DNA from: Victivallales bacterium
Lineage (GTDB): Bacteria > Verrucomicrobiota > Lentisphaeria > Oligosphaerales > Lenti-02
NCBI GenBank assembly: GCA_018648945.1
Contig: JABGQJ010000010.1
Location: 1 to 29,091 of the forward strand
Direction: 5' to 3'
DNA length: 29,091 bases
Both the position numbers and the translations under genes were made by a program. Under the pieces are notes generated by a model. The model was not told the origin of the DNA and ran no database searches. It worked only from the letters and a program-made list of their open reading frames with translations. Positions 8,713 to 15,908 of this stretch are shown here, piece after piece. Within the stretch, counting starts at the first letter, position 1; every line of letters starts with the position of its first letter.

Positions 8713-9899
8713 CCGCCTTTCTCTGCCGAGCCATCGGTGAGCAGCCAGAAAGCGGCGAGTCCAAGGGTGGAGAAGCAGGCGAGGATGACGAACATGGGGC
8801 GGTAACCGAGGTGTTCGGCCAGGAAGCCGATCACTGGGTTGGCGACAATCGCCGCCAGGGTCCGGGTGGTGAAGTAGGCCGAAATGGCGACGCCCTTGTC
8901 CTTTTCGCCGACCAGTCGCGTCACATAGACGTAGATGACTACTTCCGGGCCTGCCCAAGTCAGGAAGTGGAAGCACTGTGCCGCGTACAGACCGAAGGCG
9001 CTGGTCGCCGCCGCCTGGGTTAGAAGGCGGATCGGCATGGCCGCGAAGGACAGCATGAGAATCCACCTCGATCCCAGGCGGTCGGCCAGCGTTCCCATGA
9101 GAGGGAGCGCGACCACGGCCATGACGCCGCACATCCCCAGGAGCCTGCCGGTGCTGGCCTGGTCCATCCCAAAGTCGGCTGTCCGTGCATACAGCGCCAG
9201 AAAGGTAAACGCGGCGGGGCCACCCCAACTGAAGAAGAACACCGCCAGCAGGAATCCCAACAACCGCCGATGGCGGAGGATGGCCCACATGCCGTGCCGG
9301 TCCGCGTGCCGGGTGGGTTGGACGCTCGCCAGAAGCAGCGGGATCACCCCCAGGATCATGATGATGCCGGCAGTGAGCAGGAGCCTCTCCAAGCCCTGGA
9401 TTGTAGTCGCGAGGATATAGAGCCCCACCATGTAGCCAATCGATCCGAACATGCGGAACCGGCCATACCCGGCCCCCTGCTTCTCGTCGCCAAGGACTGA
9501 CAACGCCAGCAAGGGCATGATCGCCGAGGTCGCCGAAATGCCTGCGGAGACCAGGGCCTGACTGATGGCGAAGCCGAACATCGTGTGGCTCTGCGAGAAC
9601 GTGATCAGCCCGACGCCGGTAAGGAGACAACCCGCGCAGACGATGGGCGTGCTGCGACCGGTGTGGTCCGACAGCCACCCCCAGAACATGGAGGTCAAGG
9701 CAGTCAGGGCACCGCCGAACCCCATCAGTACGCCGATGGTTGTCTCGCCCACGCCGTGGTCCCGCATCCAGATGCCGGAATAGACCCAGACAATGCCCGC
9801 CCCCAGCAGGATCAGGAACATGGCGCCCCGCAACGCCCACATGCGCGTGTCGCGCGTGAGGAAGGCAGCCGGCGAGGACGGAAACCAAGAACGGGCCAT
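8697..9899 (-). CDS. Major facilitator superfamily transporter
   Basis: About 400 residues from the ATG at 9899; an ATG at 9917 is equally possible, as neither has a strong ribosome site. Earlier in-frame starts would run into the preceding gene. The chain has about twelve hydrophobic segments in two halves. The typical MFS loop-2/3 motif is seen as GWLSDHTGR after the second segment, with the matching half-repeat LADRLGSR. A long basic loop near the middle (PTRHADRHGMWAILRHRR) separates the halves. The pattern resembles the sugar/nucleoside-type MFS_1 group. It probably imports a sugar or oligosaccharide across the inner membrane. It is the last gene of the leftward series after a secreted glycosidase-like gene (stop at 9980), and it overlaps the convergent oxidoreductase gene by 16 bases. 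Confidence 0.88.
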   Translation of the reverse strand: MARSWFPSSPAAFLTRDTRMWALRGAMFLILLGAGIVWVYSGIWMRDHGVGETTIGVLMGFGGALTALTSMFWGWLSDHTGRSTPIVCAGCLLTGVGLITFSQSHTMFGFAISQALVSAGISATSAIMPLLALSVLGDEKQGAGYGRFRMFGSIGYMVGLYILATTIQGLERLLLTAGIIMILGVIPLLLASVQPTRHADRHGMWAILRHRRLLGFLLAVFFFSWGGPAAFTFLALYARTADFGMDQASTGRLLGMCGVMAVVALPLMGTLADRLGSRWILMLSFAAMPIRLLTQAAATSAFGLYAAQCFHFLTWAGPEVVIYVYVTRLVGEKDKGVAISAYFTTRTLAAIVANPVIGFLAEHLGYRPMFVILACFSTLGLAAFWLLTDGSAEKGGYGLS

Positions 9900-9979
9900 G
9901 ACTATGGTACACCCCATGAACACCAACCGAAAGGGCCGTGAACGTGGCGCTCCTGCGGGCAAATACAAGCGTCCCTCGG

Positions 9980-12061
9980 TCAGTCGCTGGTCAGGATGTC
10001 CGAGCAGATATCCGTTCCTCGGAAGCGGTATCGACCATCCGGCTGGCGGGTACATGCCCCGTAGACGGAGCGAAGCGGGGTCTGCGTCCCGACGGTGAGG
10101 AGCGCTTGGCTCTGTCCGGGGCCAACGCCGGCAACCAGAACGCGGATGCGCCCCTCTGCGTCTGTGTACACCTTGCTCAGAACACTGCCTGCCTCGGCGG
10201 TCACGGCAACGTCGGGCCCAGCCTGGTCAGAGAGCAGGAAAGGCGCGAGACCGGTCATCGTCTTCGCCACCCTGCAGACCTCGGGCCAACGCCTTGTGAA
10301 GTCCGGCTTGGCGATGGCGCTGATGACGCCCGACAGATCCGAGAAGGAGTAGTAGACGAAGCCCTTCGCCCCCTGGATGGCGCAGAGCAGGGACATGGAG
10401 AGCATCTCGTGTTCGCTCGGGTCGCGGAACTTCGCTTCATAGACCGCGCGGTCCTTCTTCGCCTCTTGGTCGTAGCAGGCCCAGTTCATGATCTGCGGCA
10501 CGGTCCAGACCGCCATGCCCTCTGGGGTGCCCACCGCGCGCGCCGCCATCTCCATCCCATGCCGAACGCGCTTCATGTCCCGTGACGTCCGATCACGGAT
10601 CGGGTACGGATCCACGCCCACGATATCGCAGGTCGAGCCGTACGCGGGGACTTCGCCGAACGAACAGAACACCGCCCAAGTCGGATGGAACGGGTCGAGT
10701 CGATTCACCTCCCGACGCCGGGCCGTGAGTCGATCGAGCATGGTGGTGGGCAGCTCGTCGTTGATATACCAGGCCAGAAGCGCCGGATGCGTGCGGAACT
10801 GCTCGATCGCCTTGGTGACCACGGCCGTCTCGCCCTCGACCCCAAGCCCCTTGACGGCAGCGTATTTCGTCCCCACATACACATCCTTGATTGAGAAGAT
10901 GACCTTCAGCTTGGCCTCGGCGCAGGCGTCGAGCATCTCCATGGTCCCGGGGATGCCCTTGAGCTTCGAGTCCTGGAAGCGCATGGAAAGGCTGTTGTAG
11001 GGCATGATGCAGTTGAACGGGCTGGCCGCAATGAGGTCGAGATCCTTGCGCGTACGGAACCGATGGTGGTAGAGGCCCACAGGCAGAAACGGACGACCGC
11101 CGACAATGGCGCGGCCCCGGCTGTCGATCTCGCAGGCATTCGCCGGCAGCGGGCGCTTGGCCGGCGCAACGGTCACGGGGATCTCCGCGTTGCCCAGGAT
11201 CCAGCGGCGCCGAGTGTCCAGCAGCGTCAGGCGCAGCTGGGCGCTGCCTGCCGGAAGCTTCCCCACATCGGCCGCGATGCGTCCTGCACGGACAGCTGCC
11301 CCAATCTCTTGCCGGACCTTGCCGGCGCACACCACCTGAATCCGGCAGAGAAGATCCGCCCCCCTCGTGGCATCGGCAGGCTTGTGGGCGATCCCCTCCA
11401 GGAAGGACCCCAGGAGAATATGCCCATCATCGGGGGAGATGGTCTCGCGTGTCGGGCGGATGAGATAGGCACACCAGCGGGGCTTCTCCCGGACCACCCG
11501 CACATCGTCGAACCATGCCTTGCCGGTAGCACCCGGCCGGAAGTAAAGGGTCAGGGTGCTTGTCTCGGCATCCGCAGGCACGGTCGTCGTTGCTTCGACC
11601 CGGGTCCAGCCCTGGGTCCCTGTGATCCCCAACGGATAGCGACCCGAGAGCCACTTCCCTCCCTTCCCGTACTGGATGCACAACGTGGCCCCCGCTTCGG
11701 TACTGTTCTTCACGTTCTCGGAGCGAATCCAGGCGCTGAACCGGTAGCGCATCCCAGGCGCCAGGGACAAGGCCTGGGCTGGCAGCGGGTACTTGACGGG
11801 GTCGGTACGTTCGTAGAACATCGCTTGGCTGCCGTCGCGCCCGCCCATGGGATCGATGCGGTACCCCGCCGGCAGTGGCCAACCTTTGGTGCCCTTCTCG
11901 AAGTCCCCGTTGGTCACGATCTTGCCGGCCAGTCGTGGCCCCCCGTAGACATCGTAGTTGGCGAGGTCCGGCAGGGGAAGACCGGCGGCCTTCCCGCCAG
12001 GCACCCCAAGACCAGCGATCAGACAGAGCAGGAACATGCGGGTCATCGGTCCGTCGTGCAT
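9980..12061 (-). CDS. Secreted carbohydrate-binding module plus TIM-barrel glycoside hydrolase-like protein
   Basis: 693 residues from the ATG at 12061, chosen because GGGAGAG lies 6 bases upstream and a signal peptide follows (MTRMFLLCLIAGLGV to about residue 26). Residues 48-192 look like a CBM4/9-type jelly roll: it opens with TNGDFEKGTKGWP and closes with WFDDVRVV, the standard end of that fold. A beta-sandwich linker covers about 200-305. From about 318 (IVGGRPFLPVGLYHH), a clan-A-like TIM barrel begins. LLAWYINDELP puts Glu436 where the acid/base glutamate follows Asn/Asp in GH2/GH5-like barrels. The nucleophile could not be placed. The C-terminus (about 625-693) is beta-rich. It should act outside the cytoplasm on a polysaccharide. 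It lies between a secreted protein of unknown function and an MFS transporter, which fits degrade-then-import. Confidence 0.82.
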   Translation of the reverse strand: MHDGPMTRMFLLCLIAGLGVPGGKAAGLPLPDLANYDVYGGPRLAGKIVTNGDFEKGTKGWPLPAGYRIDPMGGRDGSQAMFYERTDPVKYPLPAQALSLAPGMRYRFSAWIRSENVKNSTEAGATLCIQYGKGGKWLSGRYPLGITGTQGWTRVEATTTVPADAETSTLTLYFRPGATGKAWFDDVRVVREKPRWCAYLIRPTRETISPDDGHILLGSFLEGIAHKPADATRGADLLCRIQVVCAGKVRQEIGAAVRAGRIAADVGKLPAGSAQLRLTLLDTRRRWILGNAEIPVTVAPAKRPLPANACEIDSRGRAIVGGRPFLPVGLYHHRFRTRKDLDLIAASPFNCIMPYNSLSMRFQDSKLKGIPGTMEMLDACAEAKLKVIFSIKDVYVGTKYAAVKGLGVEGETAVVTKAIEQFRTHPALLAWYINDELPTTMLDRLTARRREVNRLDPFHPTWAVFCSFGEVPAYGSTCDIVGVDPYPIRDRTSRDMKRVRHGMEMAARAVGTPEGMAVWTVPQIMNWACYDQEAKKDRAVYEAKFRDPSEHEMLSMSLLCAIQGAKGFVYYSFSDLSGVISAIAKPDFTRRWPEVCRVAKTMTGLAPFLLSDQAGPDVAVTAEAGSVLSKVYTDAEGRIRVLVAGVGPGQSQALLTVGTQTPLRSVYGACTRQPDGRYRFRGTDICSDILTSD

Positions 12062-12067
12062 CGGCAG

Positions 12068-12074
12068 CTCTCCC
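12068..12074 (-). promoter_or_regulatory. Ribosome binding site fixing the start at 12061
   Basis: Leftward GGGAGAG, 6 bases before the ATG at 12061. It selects this start over the further upstream in-frame start at 12124, which would put 21 extra residues before the signal peptide. Confidence 0.65.
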
Positions 12075-12211
12075 GGTGGGGGAATGCGACATGGGGCAGA
12101 TTGCAGAATGTAGGGGTTCCGCAACGCCCCGCAAGCCTCGACGGCCCTGCCAGGCGGCAGCGGGCCACCGCATTCGTTGCGACACGCGCGTGCCCCGCGC
12201 TGCCGACCCCT

Positions 12212-13513
12212 TCACTGCCCCTTCTTGGTCGCCAGCTTCTGTTGGACTGCCCCCCCGACCGCATCCGCCTGCTCGCGATGAAGACGCCACACGGCGGCGG
12301 CGAAGCCCTTGGCGTTCTGGGTTTCACGGCACCAGCGATCCACGTAGTCGAAGTAGGCGAGGTGGCCCCAGTTCGCGACCATTCCAGTCAGGCGCGCCGC
12401 GAGGGCCTGCCCCACCCAGGTGGGGCCATTCAGTTTGCGGTAGCTTTCCGCCTTCTGACCAGTGTTCCCCCGCTTGTCGCCATAGGTGCTCCAAGTGGCT
12501 GGATCGACTTCCTCGTGCCGCTTGTTCGGGTTGTGCGGAGTGATGCTCCAGAGCGCCTTCTGGCCATTGAACCCCTTCCCGTGATGGGTCTGGTGGTCCT
12601 CCTGGAAGGTGGCTTTCACCTGCATCATGCCTTCGTGCCCGAGCATCAGCCCAGCAAACAGAATCGGCCACTTGCGCCCGGAATTGTGGCCGCCATCGGG
12701 GATCCAGAGCTGGTTGTTCGACTCGGCAACTCCGTAGTAGTCGATTCCCTTCTGCACGTAGCGAAGAAGCAGCGTTTCGCGTTCTTTCCGGGGATCCTCC
12801 AGCAGGAGCAACAGAGCGACATCGGAGACGATATTGGTGATCTCGCGACCGTAGTCGGGCATGTTCTCCAAGGGGTGCATCTTGCGATTGGACCACCCGC
12901 GCATGTGGTCCAGCCAAATCCGCTCCAGAACGCGTTCGTAGCTCGTCACGCCAGGGACCTTGGCGGGCGGACGGAGCCGGGGCAGAGCATCGCGGCGGAG
13001 TTGGGACACGGTGAACATCTCCCGCCACGCGCCCACGTACGCCGGGCGAAAGGCATCGGCTGGCGGCGGTTTGGCAAGACAAGTCAAAACCACAGCGGTA
13101 CGCAACGGTCCCCGGCAATACTGCCTGGGGACGGTGTCCGGCGTCTTGACGCCGATCTTCTCGACGCTTGCCGTGCTGACCAGAGACTGGCCGGGCTTCA
13201 GCGCCAGGGGGAATGAGGCACGCAAGGGCGCGTCGAACCCGGATATGCGCTGGTCATAGCCCTGCTTGCTGCCGGCCGGGGGATTCACCACAGAGCCGTG
13301 CTTCCCCGCTTCGGGAACAGGCGTGACCCCGGTCACCGTGACTGGGCCGACTACCCACCAATCCCCCGTCACAAACCGTCCGCACAGGGCCTCCCCAGCA
13401 AATCGCCAGACGACGCCATACTGCGCCACCTCCGAACGCGTGCCCGTCTCTCCGGCACTCAGCGCAAACGAAATGGAAACCAACGGCAACACCAGCCAAC
13501 GCATATGCACCAT
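12212..13513 (-). CDS. Secreted protein of unknown function, possible alpha/alpha-toroid fold
   Basis: 433 residues from the ATG at 13513 (a TTG directly before it and an ATG at 13504 are alternatives). AAGGA lies upstream at a slightly long spacing. Residues 1-20 are a signal peptide ending Ala-Leu-Ser-Ala-Gly. The first 150 residues are beta-rich with many aromatic and Gly-Pro turns. From about 185 the chain is helical with recurring Trp/Tyr/His (WLDHMRGW, NMPDYGREITN, QLWIPDGGHNSGRKWPILFA, NGPTWVGQALAARL, YFDYVDRW). This is the composition of alpha/alpha toroid lyases or hydrolases. I do not recognise the family. Clustered His, Asp and Tyr (for example DGGHNSGRKW and EDHQTHHGKG) could form an active site. 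It lies 48 bases after the FecR-LamG gene, so sigma/FecR control is plausible. Confidence 0.72.
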   Translation of the reverse strand: MVHMRWLVLPLVSISFALSAGETGTRSEVAQYGVVWRFAGEALCGRFVTGDWWVVGPVTVTGVTPVPEAGKHGSVVNPPAGSKQGYDQRISGFDAPLRASFPLALKPGQSLVSTASVEKIGVKTPDTVPRQYCRGPLRTAVVLTCLAKPPPADAFRPAYVGAWREMFTVSQLRRDALPRLRPPAKVPGVTSYERVLERIWLDHMRGWSNRKMHPLENMPDYGREITNIVSDVALLLLLEDPRKERETLLLRYVQKGIDYYGVAESNNQLWIPDGGHNSGRKWPILFAGLMLGHEGMMQVKATFQEDHQTHHGKGFNGQKALWSITPHNPNKRHEEVDPATWSTYGDKRGNTGQKAESYRKLNGPTWVGQALAARLTGMVANWGHLAYFDYVDRWCRETQNAKGFAAAVWRLHREQADAVGGAVQQKLATKKGQ

Positions 13514-13561
13514 CAAACCACTCGTCCTTCTACTTGTGCTGAAACCGGGCGCTGGTTCCGC

Positions 13562-15154
13562 TCAGCGAGGGGGATCCATGTCCTTCCCTCGGCGGAAATT
13601 CGTGCGCACTTCCGCTGCGGTGAGAGCCCTGCCATATACTGCCAGGAGGTGGAATGTCCCTACCCATGGCCGGTCGTGGGTGAACTCGTCGCCCAGCGCC
13701 AACCGGAAGTCGGGGTTCCAGCCCGAGAAGTCGCCCCCGATCTCCCCCTTCGCACGCGGATCGCCGTCGATGAACATGCGAGTGGTCCCCTTGCTCGTGC
13801 GGGTGAAGACGAGGTGGGTAAGATCGGCCACGACCGAGCCCGTGGCGGTGTGCAGACGCGGCATGCCATTGGCGCCAGTCTCGGTAGTCCGCAGGCGAGT
13901 GATGAAACGGGTTCCCCCCTTGGGTGGCCAGCCATCGTATCTGCCATCCATTCCCAGCGTGAAATTACGCTCGGACGTATTGCTGGACAGGGTCACAATC
14001 CGGGCGGGGCCGATCTGGTCGACCGTGCTCGGCGTGATCCAGGCCTCAATGGTCACTTCGTTGGTCGTGCGGCACGCGTCCACGATCTTCTGCCCGCTGG
14101 CCGTACTGGAGACGAAGGCGGCCGGGGCCTTGAGCAGCAAGCCGCCCTCGGGAAGCCAGGCAGTCGCGTCCGGCTGCTTGATGTGCAGGTCGAGGGGCTG
14201 CCCGACGGCTGAGACGTCATGGACCATGTTGCCAGTGCCCTCGCGGAAACCGTACAGCGCCACCAGCCCATCGCTGATTCGGGGAGGCAACGCGGTTGCC
14301 ATCAGATCGCCCTCAGGCAGGGCGACCGCATACTCGCTCTTCGCCACCTGGACGGCAGCCCCATCGCTTGTCCGTTCCAGCCCGACACTGCCCTCGACGA
14401 CGTCCAAGCGGGTGGATCGAGACTCGGCGAGCAAAGAAAACCTGGTGCCATGGACGGTGACATTGGCGGTCGGCGTATGCACGATAACGGGGCAACCCGC
14501 CGGTTGCTTGCGCACGTGAGCAGTCATGTTGCCACGGGCGAGCTCGACGAGCTTCGAACCCGATGCGTCCGTGCCGGTGCCCGTGTGCAACGTAGCTTGG
14601 GTGTCCGCACTGAGAACAAGTCGGCTCCCATCGGTGTAAGTGACCACGGCCAATGCCGAGGGGGCAACCTGGATGGTGTCGCCATCGAGCAGGATGAAGC
14701 CCGGGCGCGGCTGGATGTCGCGGCCTTCGCGGCTCACCACCACCTCTGCCTCGACCTGTGAGATCGCGGCAGAAACGATGCCCGATGGGTTCGATTGCGG
14801 ATCTGGGCGCAGGCGTTTCAGGAGAAGTGCACCGACCACCCCCAGAACGGCAAGCGAGGCGGCGAGTCGGAGCCAGACTGCGGTCCTGCGCCGGCGCGGT
14901 TGCGCGGGCTGCACCGGAACCGGGGCGGCGGGCGCAACTGGGCGGGGCGCCAGGCAGCGGATCCGGGCCATCGTCCGGGCACTGACATCGAAGTCCTCGG
15001 CCCGACTGCGCAAGCTCGCCTCCACATCACAGCAGGAGGCGTACTCGGCGCGTGCTGCCGGGCCGGACGCCAGGAGCTGCTCAAGCTCCGCGGCCTCTTC
15101 GTCGGTAAGCTCATCGTCAAGCCATTTGAAGGTCAGTTCCTCAATGCGGCTCAT
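13562..15154 (-). CDS. FecR-domain membrane protein with C-terminal LamG domain (probable anti-sigma partner)
   Basis: 530 residues. The ATG at 15154 overlaps the sigma factor stop as ATGA. Earlier in-frame codons lie inside the sigma gene. Residues 1-60 are a short acidic helical region (EELTFKWLDDELTDEEAAELE) like the cytoplasmic sigma-binding part of FecR-type anti-sigma factors. A Pro-rich stretch and four Arg precede one membrane segment at about 93-112. Residues 150-275 are the FecR domain, ending with the typical VTVHGTRFSLL and VVEGSVGLE. Residues 295-520 are a LamG/concanavalin-like domain (TIEAWITP, RNFTLG, FIDGDP, YGRALT). The predicted topology is N-terminus inside and sensor domains outside. 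FecR proteins relay an outside signal to their sigma factor, so the LamG domain may bind a glycan or surface polymer. The LamG domain is closely related to one in the divergent gene at 15909. Confidence 0.9.
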   Translation of the reverse strand: MSRIEELTFKWLDDELTDEEAAELEQLLASGPAARAEYASCCDVEASLRSRAEDFDVSARTMARIRCLAPRPVAPAAPVPVQPAQPRRRRTAVWLRLAASLAVLGVVGALLLKRLRPDPQSNPSGIVSAAISQVEAEVVVSREGRDIQPRPGFILLDGDTIQVAPSALAVVTYTDGSRLVLSADTQATLHTGTGTDASGSKLVELARGNMTAHVRKQPAGCPVIVHTPTANVTVHGTRFSLLAESRSTRLDVVEGSVGLERTSDGAAVQVAKSEYAVALPEGDLMATALPPRISDGLVALYGFREGTGNMVHDVSAVGQPLDLHIKQPDATAWLPEGGLLLKAPAAFVSSTASGQKIVDACRTTNEVTIEAWITPSTVDQIGPARIVTLSSNTSERNFTLGMDGRYDGWPPKGGTRFITRLRTTETGANGMPRLHTATGSVVADLTHLVFTRTSKGTTRMFIDGDPRAKGEIGGDFSGWNPDFRLALGDEFTHDRPWVGTFHLLAVYGRALTAAEVRTNFRRGKDMDPPR

Positions 15155-15732
15155 TCGGCACCCCCTGCCTTCTCGATGCACGCGCGCAGCTTGGCGCGAG
15201 TCCGGCTCAGCTGATTCCGAAGAGCCCCAGCGGATGTACCCAGCCCGCGAGCCATGTCCGCAAAGCTCTGCCTCTTCTGGTAGCGCATCTGGACCAGGGC
15301 TGCGGAACGTTCCGACAGCTTCCCGAGGCAATGCGCCAACTGCTCGCGAAGGCGCTCTTCGCGGGCGGCCGCGCGGTCGTTACCCGCCAACTGGACCTCG
15401 AGAATGGTGGCATAGGCCTCCAGACGACGGGTATACCGCGAGGTCGTACGCAGGTGTTCCCGCACGGCATTCCGAGCGATGGTGCGTATCCATGGCCCGA
15501 AATCCCGCGCCACATCGAAGCTGTCCAGATGCAGATAGGCGTTCACAAACACTTGCTGAGCAAGTTCCTCGGTATTGTTCCGATCATAGAGCATGCCACT
15601 GACCACCTGCAATACACTCGTCTGGTAGCGCCGAACCACCTCTTCGTAGAACTCGATGTCCCCTGCCTGGACTCGCGCGATCAGCTCTCCCGTGGCAGGA
15701 TCGTCTGAATTCCTTGCCTTGGGTTTGCTCAT
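15151..15732 (-). CDS. ECF-type RNA polymerase sigma-70 factor
   Basis: 193 residues from the ATG at 15732. Longer in-frame starts only add sequence without sigma character. Region 2 covers about 14-85: the core-binding part, then NNTEELAQQVFVNAYLHLDSF with the conserved Asn/Thr-Glu-Glu-Leu-Ala-Gln pattern, then FGPWIRTIARNAVREHLR. Region 4 covers about 138-187: LSERSAALVQMRYQKRQSF, then the helix-turn-helix FADMARGLGTSAGALRNQLS. Regions 1 and 3 are absent, which defines the ECF group. It should direct RNA polymerase to a small regulon, held in check by the FecR-LamG protein encoded next with a 4-base overlap. It may read its own operon and the divergent gene at 15909, but no target promoter could be assigned. 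Only a weak purine-rich ribosome site is visible. Confidence 0.93.
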   Translation of the reverse strand: MSKPKARNSDDPATGELIARVQAGDIEFYEEVVRRYQTSVLQVVSGMLYDRNNTEELAQQVFVNAYLHLDSFDVARDFGPWIRTIARNAVREHLRTTSRYTRRLEAYATILEVQLAGNDRAAAREERLREQLAHCLGKLSERSAALVQMRYQKRQSFADMARGLGTSAGALRNQLSRTRAKLRACIEKAGGAE

Positions 15733-15908
15733 TGCGTTCTTTCTTATCACCGTATTACCTACAAGTATGCCGTCGAGCTGCGAACGTACCGGAGTATCGC
15801 GAGGAAAACAAGAAGTCCTTTCCTCGTGACACATTGAGGCGTTGCTGGCGTACCTGTGAACAGAAGACTCCATTCCATGCGGACCCCGTGCCATACCACC
15901 AGGAAGAC
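15733..15908. promoter_or_regulatory. Divergent regulatory region between the sigma factor and the beta-propeller gene, with an 8-bp inverted repeat
   Basis: 176 bases between divergent starts. CGAGGAAA (15800-15807) and TTTCCTCG (15819-15826) are perfect inverted arms separated by 11 bases. They lie near the middle and could be an operator or a hairpin in either leader. AGGAAG at 15901-15906 is the ribosome site for the rightward gene. No convincing -10/-35 pair could be assigned on either strand, which is expected if the promoters are read by an unusual ECF factor. Confidence 0.45.

Noticed and set aside
12143..12166. Possible terminator between the secreted genes
   Set aside because: The GC-rich arms pair imperfectly with a bulge and there is no T-run. 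The evidence is too weak to list as a terminator.
11063..13216. Open frame of 717 codons on the plus strand
   Set aside because: It is opposite two leftward genes with signal peptides and ribosome sites, spans the gap between them, and shows no domain.
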